Shown here one piece after another: positions 1-11,043 of a stretch of 64,000 nucleotides of DNA. The stretch is from NCBI GenBank assembly GCA_021432605.1, contig MU271150.1, forward strand, positions 1,116,001 through 1,180,000, in the 5' to 3' direction. Each line of letters begins with the position of its first letter. Position 1 is the first letter of the stretch. The position numbers and the translations under genes are program-made. The stretch is from Coniochaeta sp. PMI_546 (taxonomy: Eukaryota; Ascomycota; Sordariomycetes; Coniochaetales; Coniochaetaceae). A model generated the notes under the pieces. The model saw nothing but the letters and a program-made list of their open reading frames with translations. It did not search any database and had not been told where the DNA came from.

Positions 1-13
1 AAAGTAGCGTCGT

Positions 14-252
14 CTAGTAGGGCGACGGTGGCCTCCATACCTGGCAACAATCGAACTACGAGTCACATGTCAACAAACCCTTTCCATAAGTAAGGGGGTT
101 CATACGACGGTGGCACTTACAGTGCAAGACTCGGCAGAGGAGCAGCCACACTTGGAGCAGTCAATACGCGCTTCCAGAGGATCGTTGACGTTTGCTGGGC
201 TTGCCATGGCCACAGCGGCCAGGATGGAAAGAAAAGCGATGGTAAACTTCAT
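14..252 (-). CDS. small secreted cysteine-rich peptide
   Basis: Predicted two-exon gene: exon 1 252-121, intron 120-56 (GTAAGT donor, GACTCGTAG end, 65 bp), exon 2 55-14. It gives 57 residues. The N-terminus is a classic signal peptide (MKFTIAFLSI start, hydrophobic core, cleavage near ASPA at residues 17-20). The mature part holds six cysteines in a tight C-x2-C-x-C-x5-C-x2-CC pattern; the last two come from exon 2, which reads FDCCQVWRPPSPY. Without the splice the frame ends after SCTVSATVV, so the intron is supported mainly by its clean signals and the added Cys pair. The family is not recognised. It could be an effector-like or antimicrobial-type peptide, but that is inference. A TATAAATA box lies about 100 bp upstream. 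Confidence 0.65.
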
Positions 253-1984
253 TTTGACTAGAGAATTGGTTTCAACAAGGGGCTGAGATCGCGGGTAGGA
301 GCGTATGTAGCTTGTTGATACAATTTGACCTCCATCTTGCGTGCTCAAGGACTATATTTATACATTTTGAGTCTGTTGGACTAACGGCGAGGGGGGACTC
401 GAAACTCACGAAGCTGGAGTTGATATTGACATGACTGATCGGAAGGGTATCATTCCGGGGTAGCACGAACCGACTATTGTTAGCATGGCGCGCTGACTCA
501 ACCTACTATACTGGTGGATGTCCAAGTTGTGGTGATTTCTCATCGTATAATAACAGGATGACATGAACCGGTCATGAGTACTGAGACTAGCTTGACTACC
601 TACTCGACTGGGCACCTCGTATGGGCCGGATGGTAAGCGTATTACACCAAGACGGGACGAGCCATTCATAACTAACAACGCTGACATCTTAACGGACGTC
701 TAATCTAAAAAATTAGACGTGTAAGCATAAGACACTGCCACGATCGTCGTGTTGCATATCTCAAGTTCCATGCCTTAACTTACAGCGACAATAAGCTGGC
801 GTTGCAGTCAGTGGCTCGGTGGCCCATGAATCTCTGGACTAAGGTATCGTCGACATCACAGACATTCGGCTTGTCCTCGATATCTTGAATAGAGAATACG
901 TATGGAGAAAAGGTGTGTCCTTAACATGTCAATATTCGAGCTATCGTACCATGGTCATGACAGTTTGGTTGTTCACAGCAGAACAGAGAGTGAGTGTGCG
1001 ACTTTAAAGATCCATTTACTCAGGAAGCCGTGCCGCTCGACATTTTGTCGAACTCGATTAACATACCATTTGACGGGACTTATCCTTGTAGAACAACACG
1101 ACTTGTTATAAAGCTCCTGCTGCCACTTCAGCATTCGACAATTTGGAAAGATTGTGTAGGGACAACAGGAGCTCGAGGACTCTTAATATGTTCACATTCA
1201 AGGTCCTCGGCTATCGTCCCTTCTGTTCAGATGCCTTTTGAATCAGACAATGATGTCGAAGATCTTCCAGAGTTCGGGTCTGGATATTTGTAGACTTCAA
1301 TGGTGCTGGTATTAAGATATCAGAACATGCGCACATCATCTTTCACTAGGCAGAATATGTCATCGATCGTAGTAAGTTACACCTCTTCATCGAGCGCAAC
1401 AGAAGAGCTTCACTTTTCCACCAGCGATTCTAGAATCTACTCACTCTCTCAGTATACCTATCTACGAGTCTTCATAGCACGACACTGGCTCTCCGAGCCA
1501 TCGCCCGGGCTCAAATCTCTAGTCAATCGGAAAAGTCGGTCAAATCGCACGTTACATCGCAAATGCCTCGCAAGTGCCCGGTACGGATCTGGATACATGT
1601 CAGTCTACTGTAGTAGCTCTTAGCGGAGTCCTTATCTACCATTGGGAGCAGGGTAGTCAGGGTCTCGGCAGCACAAGCAAGCCGATTTAACACCTAGGTA
1701 GCAGTGAGGTGGGTCTCCGTCACAAGAACCAGGATTCCCTCGGACAGGATGCGGTGGTTCGTGATAAACATGTACCGAACCGGGGCCCGATCATCCCTCA
1801 ACCCACAATCCGCAACATGGGAGGATCTTGTAGATCCATGAATGATACGCTGGGAAGGGGGAAAACTCCCGACAGGATGGTACTATATCAACGGCTCACC
1901 GCCCACCTTAACGCGTCAATGGCCCATGAATCTTGCTCAATCAAGTCACGACTCAATTGAGAAAGGGGAAACCGTGTAAGCCAC
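253..1984. other. intergenic, no gene supported
   Basis: Divergent spacer between the small peptide gene and the secreted protein gene. Apart from the TATA box at 355-362 I see only short, unconvincing reading frames without recognisable domains or conserved splice structure. Confidence 0.5.
355..362 (-). promoter_or_regulatory. TATA box (TATAAATA)
   Basis: Reads TATAAATA on the minus strand, 103 bp upstream of the start codon of the small secreted peptide gene. Position and sequence fit a core promoter element; no transcript data are available. Confidence 0.45.
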
Positions 1985-3664
1985 ATGTTGAAGTCAGTCC
2001 TGCTCTCCGCAGGCCTCCTCGGCTGCGTTCGGGCCAGCTATGTCGCAACTCTGTCGCCCAATGCGCAGCAGATGTTCAATGAGTCCATGTCGTGGATGGA
2101 CGATTTCTACGACACCTCTGCCGGCTACCTCTACAATTTTGGCGCCAATGTCGCCCTCAGGCACGAGACGCGTAGTTCGGCGTGGTATGCGCTCGGCCTG
2201 CTGGCTCGCAACAGCGGCTCGGACGTCGCAGAGGCGGAGAAGATCATCAAGAACATCATTGACGGCCAGTACAAAAATCCCGCCGAGCAGTGGTATGGCG
2301 ACTACCAGCAAGAGCCCGAGGAGCCCTACGTCGGGTCACCCAACTATCCTGAGCATATCTACGGGTCCTTTGACCCAAACTGGCGTGGCTTCGTAGGCAC
2401 GACATTTGTCATGGCCATCGAGCAATTCGGGAGCCTGCTGAGCAACGCCACGACGGAGCTCATCATTGAGTCTCTTATCAACGCTACCGTCGGTGACTCC
2501 TACCGCGTCGGTGGCGTGGACAGCGATAACCTGTATGCCTCCTATAGCAATCCGAGCATTATGCGCGCTCTCGTGTCTGGATGGACAGGTCGCCGTGTGA
2601 ACGACAAGAACATGACCATTGCCGGAGAAGCATACGCGCAGGAGATCATTGACCTGTTCAACCTGCACCAGACCCTGTCCGAGTTCAACAGTGGCACCTA
2701 CACGGGTGTATCGCTGTTCGGTCTGACGCTGTGGTCCAAGTATCTGCCCCAGTGCTCTGTCATGACGCAGAACGGACCTAGGATGCTGAGGGCCACCTGG
2801 GATGCAGTGTCGCAGCTGTGGCACCCGGGCATGAAGAACATGGCCGGCCCGTGGGACCGCGCGTATGGGTATGACATGAATAAATACGTGTCGCTTATGG
2901 CTCTGTGGTTCTGGACGCTCTTGGGCAAGGAGCAGTCCTCTCTCATTTCCAAGGCTCGTACAATTTCTCTCCCCTATTTAGGACGACTCAGCACATCACT
3001 CTTACACTCAATGTAGCCACAAGTCATGTCTCACATGGCCGATTACGCCTGGGCTCCTCTCTTCGCCGTCCTGGCCGACTTCCATAAGTCACTTCTATCC
3101 AACGACACCATCGCCAAGCTCTCCAAGTTCGAAAGCGAGCGCACCTTCAATGCTCAGGCGTACTATCCGCCCTACGACCTCGAGACTCGTAACATCACCA
3201 CCTGGTTGTCGGAGAAGCTGACCATCGGCGCCGAGTCCTTCAACGAGACCACTGTCGGCGGCGCGTCCACCTCGCAGACCTCGTTCAACCCTGCTGTTGT
3301 GCAGTGGCTCAACGGCGACGATGTCCAATTCATTTCGCTGTACCCAACCGAGATTGCTCTGAAGGCCGATGTCAAACCTCACCAATTGAACTTGACCTAC
3401 ACAAACGGCACCGCGGATTCCATCTTCACCCTCGTGGTCTCGCAGTTCAAGCAGGTGCGCACCGTTACTGGGTGGGACGATGTGCAGGGCGTCAAGGTCA
3501 CAGTGTCCGGTAATGTCAACTTGACGCACAGTCTCTCATTCGCTGGTGCGTACGGCGGTCGCTCTTCGACAATCCGTGACTTTGAGTTCTGGAACTTTAC
3601 GTACAGCATGCCCCCGGGATTTAAGGGTAAGCCGAACTTGCAACTTGACTTCGAGTTGATATAA
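1985..3664 (+). CDS. secreted protein of unknown function
   Basis: Two exons, 1985-2957 and 3024-3664. The 66-bp intron begins GTACAA and ends CACAAG and removes an in-frame stop; the joined protein is 537 residues. Residues 1-18 form a signal peptide (MLKSVLLSAGLLGCVRAS). The mature protein has many N-glycosylation sequons (NES, NAT, NMT, NET, NLT, NFT), supporting secretion. The first two thirds are rich in helix and in aromatic residues (SAWYALGLLAR, WYGDYQQ, DPNWRGFVGTTFVMA, EFNSGTYTGVSLFGLTLWSKYLP), suggesting a helical barrel such as a six-hairpin glycosidase-like fold. The last about 190 residues look beta-rich. I do not recognise a named family with certainty, so enzyme function is not assigned. 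Confidence 0.8.
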
Positions 3665-3915
3665 CTGGTAGATGCTGCAGACCACGGCCCTCACACTTTG
3701 TCTCCCTGGACATAAGGGAATGTCATCAGACAGGGCATAGGAAATCTTAGACCCAAACTAGATGTCTATGCACCAAGAAGACACGAATATTAGACCTACT
3801 TTTCACATGCAATGAATGCATCAAGTCATGTTGACATCGAATGGGAACATGAAGCAGTCCTGGCAGCTATGGTGATCCCCATACCAGCTGAACTTTCAAC
3901 TCTCGTGATTTCAAT

Positions 3916-4910
3916 TTAGTACGTACCCGGTATCGTGCCTATCGAACCTCCGTCCACGAGCATCACGTTTCCATTCACGTATCCTCCAGCTTCACTGGCG
4001 AGAAAGAGTATGACCCCTGCCATGTCCTTCTCGTCGCCGAATCTTCCGGCAGGGAAGTTTGCTGAACTCAGTACCCCTGATTTGTTCGTCCATTCGCTCA
4101 GATCGGAGGGAAAAACTTGAACAAGTCAGCTCAAGTTCAACCTTTGGATTGTTATAATATTAGGAAAGTAGCCTCACCACCAGGACAAATAGCATTCGCC
4201 CTAATATTGTAGGGCACCAGCACGGTCGCCAGCTGCTTCATCATGTGTATCTGTCCGCTCTTACTCTGCGCGTAAGCAAAGTTCCCCAGCGTAGCACGAT
4301 TGAAAGCCCCAGCGCTAGACACGATGATTATCTGACTGAGCTGTACCACGCTATCGTCTCTGTTACCGGCGTCGAGCAGCCTCAGGAACCCCATCGCCGT
4401 GAACCAACTCGCGGCGTCGTGGGTGCGAAACGGCTCCACGTATTCGTCCATGGAGATGCGCCACTGATCGGCGACAAACTCGTCCACGGAAGAGTTCTTC
4501 GGCAGCACCGCCGAACGCGGACCCGGTACTCCGGCGCTGAGGACTAGGAGGTTGATGTGGCCGATTTCGTCCGCCACTCTAGTCGCTGCTTTCTCGATGT
4601 CCTCTTTGGAGGTGATATCGCACTGTATTGGGACTATGCTCCCCGACGGAGACGACGATGCGCACTGCTCGAGTGTCTCTAGTCTACGGCCGAGAATGTA
4701 GACTTTTCGCGCGCCATTGGCGGCTAGGCTGTGGGCCATATGACGGCCGAGTCCCTGTCCATGTTAGGGTTGCCTGCAGTGCCGGTAGAAAGGACAATTG
4801 CCTGGAGTTTTCAGTCATCTTACCGAACCTCCGCCAGTGATAACGGCCACCAGCCCTGCGACTGAAAAGAGATTCGAGCGATTTCTGATGTCGGTAGCCA
4901 TCGTTGCCAT
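3916..4910 (-). CDS. short-chain dehydrogenase/reductase (SDR)
   Basis: Three exons: 4910-4824, 4754-4178 and 4115-3916 (introns 69 and 62 bp), 287 residues. It is a classical SDR with an NAD(P)-binding TGGGSGLG motif (about 25-32) formed exactly across intron 1. The active site has Ser in IIIVSSAGAF (about 175) and YAQSK (Tyr 190, Lys 194). The ANAICPGVFPS segment is formed across intron 2. The C-terminus (ASEAGGYVNGNVMLVDGG) is the usual SDR end, in exon 3. Such enzymes oxidise alcohols or reduce ketones with NAD(P); the substrate is unknown. No signal peptide, so probably cytosolic. It lies 377 bp downstream of the GMC oxidoreductase gene on the same strand, and a shared alcohol/aldehyde pathway is possible but unproven. 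Confidence 0.9.
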
Positions 4911-5287
4911 GTTCTCAAGGGGAACCTTTCTTCTCGTAACCTATGCCCACTATTTCGAGAACAACCTGCTGTTATGCTAGAAGCAGCTAATAAGGCGACC
5001 TTATCTCGCCGTCGCATGTGGTGGAACTCGATCCGGACCACTAAAGTAACAAGCAGAACGCAGGAAGTAGCAGAATACTTCTCTGTAAGATATACAAAAC
5101 GAAGGGTGAGTCAGGACCAGTAAGCTGATCCACCCTGATCTTACAGGTAAGACCTTGATCGTTCGTCAGCACAACATTATACCTTGACTAGACGTATTAC
5201 TGGGGCTAGAAAACAACGAAGTTTCTCAACTACCCTAGTCGTAGAAGGTCCAGACCCTCATGTAGTAGGATAAAGCCCATTTTCTCT
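4911..5287. other. intergenic spacer GMC-SDR
   Basis: Short AT-leaning spacer between two genes of the same strand. It must hold the GMC 3' end and the SDR promoter. I see no further gene or clear motif. Confidence 0.5.
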
Positions 5288-7416
5288 TCAACACGTCTTA
5301 ATCGCCGTCCCAGCTTGTAGCTCAGCAATCATATCATCCGACGCCTTCTGGCTGATCATGAACGTCGACACAACCGGGAACACGCCCGGAATCCTCGCAA
5401 AAGCACTCGCGTCAACCACTCTCAACCCGCTCACGCCCCGGACCCTGAACTTACTATCCAGCACAGACATGGTATCGTTATCCGCCCCGATGCGATTCGT
5501 GCTGGTAGGGTGATGTCCGAATGTCTGCCTATGGATCCAGTCCTCGTCCTCTTTCCCACAGCTTCCGTCGGCCGCGATGCTCGAGCAGGCCGGTTCCTTG
5601 GGCGTGATGCCGATCCGCAGGAAGATCCGGCGGACCCAGGCTATCACGTCCTTCATGGCTGCGAGGTCGTATTCGGAGCCGACGGCGTCTGTACCACATC
5701 TTGTCAGTGACTAGTACGTACCGAGCCGTTGGCAGGGACATGAATCATACAATGATTGAAGTTTATCTCTGGAGTGTCCTGCGGATCTGCGGAACGCAGC
5801 TTCACCCAGCCTTTGTTGTTGACTGATGAACCTTTGACCATGGACACTCCGTAGGGTTGGACCGGGTCCGCAGGGAGCTTGGCTGTTTGGTTGTCGGGCC
5901 AGAAGCCTGAAACGCTATCAGTTGAATGGCAAGATCGTGCAACGTACCCTCGTGCATTGTGAGGTTTGGATGTCCTTACCGCGAAACAGGAACCCCTGTC
6001 CACCCATGAGAAACATATCCCTCTCGTTCCCGTGCGCCGGATGGTTAGTACGAATCATGGCTACGCCCGCATCGCCAGACCCGGCGGAACCGGAGCCAAC
6101 GATGGGCATCTCCTGGTTGTCATGCATGTTCTGTCCTACACCGGGGAGGTCCTTGATGACTGTGATGTTGAACTGCCGCAGGTGCTCGGCGGGACCGACA
6201 CCGGACAACATGAGCAGTTGCGGCGAGTTGAACGTCCCGCCTGAGATGATAACCTCGCGCTTGGCGGTGACAGTTTTCTTGACGCCTGTCGAGCCCGGCA
6301 CACGTCGGTTGTCGGCCGAGTAGAGGGATTTCCCCTCGAGGTACTCTACTCCCGTGGCGCGGGGAGTTGCCGAGCCGCATTTGGAGCTGGTGTCGAAGAG
6401 AATCTTCGTCGCCAGAGATGTCAAGGAGACAGTCAGCGGCACACTGGCGTTCTTCTGCGCGGCCTGGATATAGTCGCGCGAGCTGTACCGGTTGCCGTTG
6501 GTGAATTGGTGCTGGACCAGACCATAGACACTGGACGTTGTGTCGCGGTCCGGCGACAGGACGTTAGGGTCTCGCTGCAGGAGATCGGTCATGGGCAATG
6601 TCAGGTTGAGATCTGTGGCGTAGGCGGCCATGACTTTGTTCCCCTGGAGGCCGCCGCGCTGAGCTTGCGCTTTAGATCCCATTGTTGTCTGGAAGAAGCC
6701 GTCGAAGCCGTGGCCGGCTGCACCGGCGCTGCCTTTTGTGATGTAATTGTTGTGTTCGATCCTAGCGAAGATTTGGCGCATGTTCTCGGCTCTATTTACT
6801 TGTGAGCTTCGCCACTTAATGTCCGTTCTGTTCAAGGTAGGATGCTTACTTCCATGACGCGTCTCCGGTTAGTTGATACACATAGTTCCAGTCGCTGTCG
6901 CTTGGAAGCCAAGTGCACATTGCATTGATCATTGAACTGTCCTAAGTCAGGGGCTAGACTGAGAAAAAGAATAACAGAAATATCGCTTGGGGCTGACCTT
7001 CCACCCAAAGTTGCTCCTCTCGGGTAGTAGACGCCTAGGAGTTTTGACCCAGCTGGGGCTCCCGTCCGTCCTACCCAGTAGCGGCCCTCCGGGGTCTTCC
7101 ATGTTAGGTGTGAATACTGGTTATTCCTAGGGTCATTCTCTGGGTAGTGGTTGACAAAGAAGTCCCAGGTCACTGTCGGAGTGTACACGCCGAAGCCTTG
7201 CCCCGGGCTGGTGTCTCCAGCTTCTATCAAGAACACGGAGTATCCGGCCTTGGCGAGGTTGGCCGCGAGAGGACCGCCGCCGGGACCGCTGCCGACGACT
7301 ACATAGTCATACTCAGTAGCTTGCGATACAGTTGGGGCGGCAAAGACGGGGTTCGAAGCAAGGAGGGCAAGGGCAAGCACCCTTGCGAGTGCGCCTTTCT
7401 TGGTGTTTGGCTTCAT
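5288..7416 (-). CDS. secreted GMC-family FAD oxidoreductase
   Basis: Five exons: 7416-6998, 6936-6850, 6791-5980, 5906-5751 and 5688-5288 (introns 58-73 bp), 624 residues. A signal peptide (about 1-27) is followed by the FAD-binding VVGSGPGGGPLAANLA (about 40-55) and the GMC signature YYPRGATLGG. This continues across intron 1 into SSMINAMCTWLP. A second GMC signature reads GGTFNSPQLLMLSGVGP. The C-terminal substrate part contains GHHPTSTNRIG, with a likely catalytic His, and DASAFARIPGVFPV. The fourth intron is placed so that INFNH continues as YAVGSEYDLAAMKDV. Such enzymes oxidise alcohols or sugars using FAD and often O2 extracellularly. Substrate (aryl alcohol, choline-like or sugar) cannot be decided. 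Confidence 0.92.
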
Positions 7417-8486
7417 CTTGTGAAGCTTGATAAAAGTGTCAGGTGCATCGAACCATCTCCTATCTGGGCGGCTGAGACTTATGTAGATTCCACGAGCTCA
7501 TCTTTGGCTACCCACACAAACTTGATCAAGCCGTCAGTTCTTAAATAGAGTACGTGCATCGTTGCAAGTCCACGCCCTTACCACAGACAGTACAACTTCG
7601 TAGATTAGCTCTCCCGCGCGACGACAGCTGCTCGCCACGCGTCTGCCAAGGACTCCAGACAAGGTGTTAACATATCGATATGAACCTGGTCTGCGGATGT
7701 TACCACCGAGCGGTGGGAGCTTCTCCCGCGCTCGCCAAAATAGGTTCATCTTGGGAGATCTACCACTATATCATACCAGCGAACGTAACTGTTTCCGAGA
7801 CAATGCAACCATCTCCGCGCATAGACAGGCGCGCTCGCTTGAGTGCCCAGCCGGATATAGACTTGGCTGCTCTATTCTCCATGTGGTGGCGTTCGGCATA
7901 TGAGGCTCGTGCCTGAAGGTCTAGATGCCAGCGGGTAAATCTCCTGGGACCGGTGGGCAACTGCTCTCCCCGGTTCTTGGCATTAACTGATCTCCGCTAA
8001 CCTTAAATCTGCCATGTCGAGATTGCTGCCTGAGATGCCATGTCATTTATCCGTGGCTGACACCGATTTAAGCACCAGGAAGTGCGAAATCATCGAGACC
8101 GGATTTATGGAGAGCACTTGTCGTACTCTATCAGAGACCTACGGTGAATCTCGACAAGCTTGAAACATCCCACTGGGCAACACAGCGCTACAGCCAGGAA
8201 CAAGCGTACCGTCCAACGATGCCAAGGAGGATCGTGAGCCGGTCGAGATGAATACGGGGTCGGGTGTTAATCAACCAATCATTTGACACGAATGTCGGTT
8301 GTGGGATCTGGGAAAAGTCTTGGAACAGACAATACGACGTCAACAGCTGCGCCTCGCTCCATTTCCTGGACTCACGATACCCTCGAGTCACCCATCGATT
8401 TAAATCTCGCCGCCTCGTACTGGACAATGACGGGCACTTGAACGTCTTCGGCCTGCTTTTGTGGCTCACGTCACTAAGGAAACGCG
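7417..8486. other. divergent promoter region, no gene supported
   Basis: Spacer between the GMC gene (-) and the four-TM protein gene (+). Several short open frames occur but none shows a domain or splice continuity. Confidence 0.5.
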
Positions 8487-9231
8487 ATGGCGGACACTCC
8501 AGCTGCAGTGCATCTCCATCCAAGAGAAAGGGGCGCCATGGACGGCACCATGCCCTTCCGGATATTCTACATCGCATTCAGAGCCGTGACACTGGTCTTG
8601 GAGGTTGCGACGCTCGGGTATCTGATATGGATGTCGGCGAAGTATAGTAATCGGACTGGACATTATGCATGCGGTATTGTAGCGGTACGCCAGCTCGGTT
8701 CGGCAGAGCAAGAAGCAAGCTCAAGTCCATCGACTTGGAAACATACTGACCAGAGACACAGATTGTCCTAGCCGTGATGCTTGACGGCCTTACGATTGGT
8801 GTCCTGGTTTATAAGACGGATCTGAGTGGAAGCTCTGGCGCGTGTTTCAACTGTTGCGATGTCATCGTTCTCATCGTCAGCATCGTCGGTTGGCTCTTGA
8901 TCTTGCTAGCCGACTTCAATTGGGAGAGGTCGCCAGACCGGATGCCGTGGAATGACTACGAGGACATAGGCGCCTTCATGGTGATGGGAGTATGGTATGG
9001 CCCCCCCGAAGACGCGTGTTGCTCATTGGAACTGCCCTCTGCAAACGAGTGATGCCATTCCTGAGAGCTAACGGTGATGTCTTCTCGTCTAGGATTGCCC
9101 ATTTTGCGCTGTCAGTTCTTAACTGTATTGGATGCTGCGTGGCGTGCGGCAGAGCAAGAAGAGCAAAAAGACGAACTCAGCGCATCGTTTACTTGGTTCC
9201 GGTCATGGAGCCACCAGCAACGAACCCGTAG
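8487..9231 (+). CDS. four-transmembrane (MARVEL-like) membrane protein
   Basis: Three exons: 8487-8684, 8762-8994 and 9093-9231. Introns are 77 bp (GTACGC...ACACAG) and 98 bp (GTATGG...GTCTAG). The 189-residue product has four hydrophobic helices: IFYIAFRAVTLVLEVATLGY, then a segment spanning intron 1 (CGIVAIVLAVMLDGLTIGVL), then VIVLIVSIVGWLLILLADF. The fourth spans intron 2 (VMGVWIAHFALSVLNCIGCC). The tail is short and very basic (GRARRAKRRTQR). Size and topology resemble fungal MARVEL-type proteins, which act at the plasma membrane or in vesicle traffic. The family call rests on architecture only. Both junctions rebuild an uninterrupted helix, which supports the model. Confidence 0.72.
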
Positions 9232-10158
9232 GGTGGTCGGGATGGGGTATAGTCGCTGAAACCGAACTTCCCATCCGCTCTGCGGCCATTGCGTGGTCCT
9301 GGAACATGGAAGCAGTGGGATGGACAACTCATGTCTACAGCAGCAGAGAAAAGAGCCGAAATGCTCCAACTGAGCCACTTCATTGGCATACAGCGGTTTT
9401 GGAGGGCTAACATCGAGGCCTAGGCCGCAAAGTAATGATAATCACAGTGACAACAATTTCAGGCGTATAGAAAGATGTATCCGGCGAGTCTCGAGCTGAA
9501 TAATAGGTTTCCGTGTTTCTCAGTCGCTAAGAAGCGCTGATATCCCTTTGTTGTGCACTGGCAGGGCTTGAACTTGGTTGTGCGTTTTAGGCGGCGATGG
9601 CTCAAGGTTACCCCACTAGAGTCGGTGCTAAAATTGGACACAGCACTGCCACACGCGCCAAACACAGCCTACCGAACCTCACCGCGCTTGACCATCAACA
9701 ATGTCTTCTCCATGGCGTTTAATCATCGAATTTGACGCCCAGAAAAGCGCTTGTCCGGCCCATCAACATCCGGAGGCTGAAGCTGCTATGTTAGCCCTTT
9801 AGAGCCTTGTTTGTTGGTGATTCCTAAGATGTTGCGGTGTCAACTCTCCACCAAGTGCAGAATGTCCCTGAGTTGGCTTACCTTGCTGACCGTCAGCGAT
9901 CAGGCTGAGCCTGGAACTTCAGACATCCGGACCCAACTGCCACCATGTGAAAGAGAGGAAACAATATCGCCGTGATTGAAGTCAGTTACGGCATGGATAT
10001 ATATCGTGACAATGATACCCGCCAAATGTTGCTTTCTGAATCATCATCGTCATCCCACCAAACAAGCTCCCTAACATCAGCAATACCCTGCCTCTAACAC
10101 CTTTCACACGAATCATCTATTCCATTGTATTCCAGAACATCATTTTACTCCTTTCACC
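9232..10158. other. intergenic, promoter of cupredoxin gene
   Basis: No gene supported. An ATATATAT stretch at 9997-10004, about 155 bp before the cupredoxin start, may be its TATA element. The 100 bp before the start are pyrimidine-rich, as is common in fungal leaders. Confidence 0.4.
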
Positions 10159-10803
10159 ATGTTCCTCCAGTCTCTAGTCATTGCGGCGGCAGCTCTCTCC
10201 GCCGTATCTGCCCTACCAGCTCCGGCAAACCATATCACCACTTCCTACGGCTTGCCAGAGGCGACCGCTGTCAACCAAGCGAAGGTGGCAGCCTCAGGCT
10301 CAGCGACCACCGCGCCCTCCTCAACCTATACCTCTGCACCATCTAAAACTGTCAGTCTCACCGGCGTCACCCACACCGTGGCTGTCGGCCGCGGCGGTCT
10401 CAAGTTCGACCCGGACAACGTGGTAGCCGAGATCGGCGACGTTGTCGAGTGGCACTACCTGCCGGCAAACCACTCGGTCGTCCAGTCGTCCTTCGACAAG
10501 CCATGCCATCCTCTCAACGACCATGCCTTCAACTCCAACTTCTTCCCAACCAAGGAGGGCCAGAACCCAGAGGTGTTCCAGATCGTCGTCAAGGACAAGA
10601 CTCCCATCTGGTACTACTGTGCCCAGACCAAGGGCAACCACTGCCAGAGCGGTATGGTGGGCGTCGTCAACCAGAAGTTCGACACGCCATTCACGCTGGC
10701 GGCGCATCGGGAGCTCGCTGCGAAGACGAATGTGTCGACGACGCTGCCCTACGTTCAGGGCGGATATCGTATTCCCAACCCTAACCCCCTGAGTGGCCTC
10801 TGA
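10159..10803 (+). CDS. secreted cupredoxin (extracellular copper-binding protein)
   Basis: Single exon, 214 residues, start in a good context (CACCATG). Signal peptide about 1-19 (FLQSLVIAAAALSAVSALP), then a Ser/Thr/Ala-rich linker (about 25-65), then one cupredoxin domain (about 66-175). Likely type-1 copper ligands are His105 in ANHSV, Cys154 in WYYC, His161 in GNHC and Met166 in QSGMVG. Cys116 and Cys162 could form the usual disulfide. This arrangement is that of fungal extracellular serine-rich/cupredoxin proteins, small secreted proteins of uncertain role in electron transfer or copper handling. The C-terminus lacks an obvious GPI signal. No introns. Confidence 0.9.
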   Translation: MFLQSLVIAAAALSAVSALPAPANHITTSYGLPEATAVNQAKVAASGSATTAPSSTYTSAPSKTVSLTGVTHTVAVGRGGLKFDPDNVVAEIGDVVEWHYLPANHSVVQSSFDKPCHPLNDHAFNSNFFPTKEGQNPEVFQIVVKDKTPIWYYCAQTKGNHCQSGMVGVVNQKFDTPFTLAAHRELAAKTNVSTTLPYVQGGYRIPNPNPLSGL

Positions 10804-10935
10804 GATGAGTGCCGCTTAGTGGAGTCATGCATGACTTACTTCATTGCTTTTTTACTGCATAGCGACGGATATTTTCTGCACAGCGACGGATAGACTTTGG
10901 AGTTTCATTCAGCATTTATAGATGGGGAAAGGGTT

Positions 10936-10948
10936 AAAAAAACAAAAA
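10936..10948 (-). terminator. RNA polymerase III terminator of the tRNA
   Basis: On the minus strand a run of five T (10948-10944), one G and seven T (10942-10936) begins six bases after the tRNA 3' end, as expected for pol III termination. Confidence 0.7.
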
Positions 10949-10953
10949 GGAAC

Positions 10954-11043
10954 TGGAGGCACGGGAATTCGAATCCCGGACCTTCTCTAGTTGCATCTGG
11001 ATGCCAGTGCGAAAGAGAAATCATACCCCTAGACCATGCCCCC
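10954..11043 (-). tRNA. tRNA-Ala (anticodon CGC) with 18-nt intron
   Basis: Folds as a full cloverleaf on the minus strand. The acceptor stem is GGGGGCA / TGCCTCC with discriminator A; it contains a G3-U70 wobble, the alanine identity element. The D arm reads GGTCTAGGGGTATGATT. The anticodon stem TCTCT/AGAGA is 5 of 5 paired. The T arm is CGGGA-TTCGAAT-TCCCG, with an unusual A-T instead of G-C at 53-61. Anticodon CGC lies at 11011-11009, followed by A37. An 18-nt intron (11007-10990) sits at the canonical place one base after the anticodon. A T-rich pol III terminator follows. The agreement of the anticodon with G3-U70 makes the alanine call fairly firm. Confidence 0.8.
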
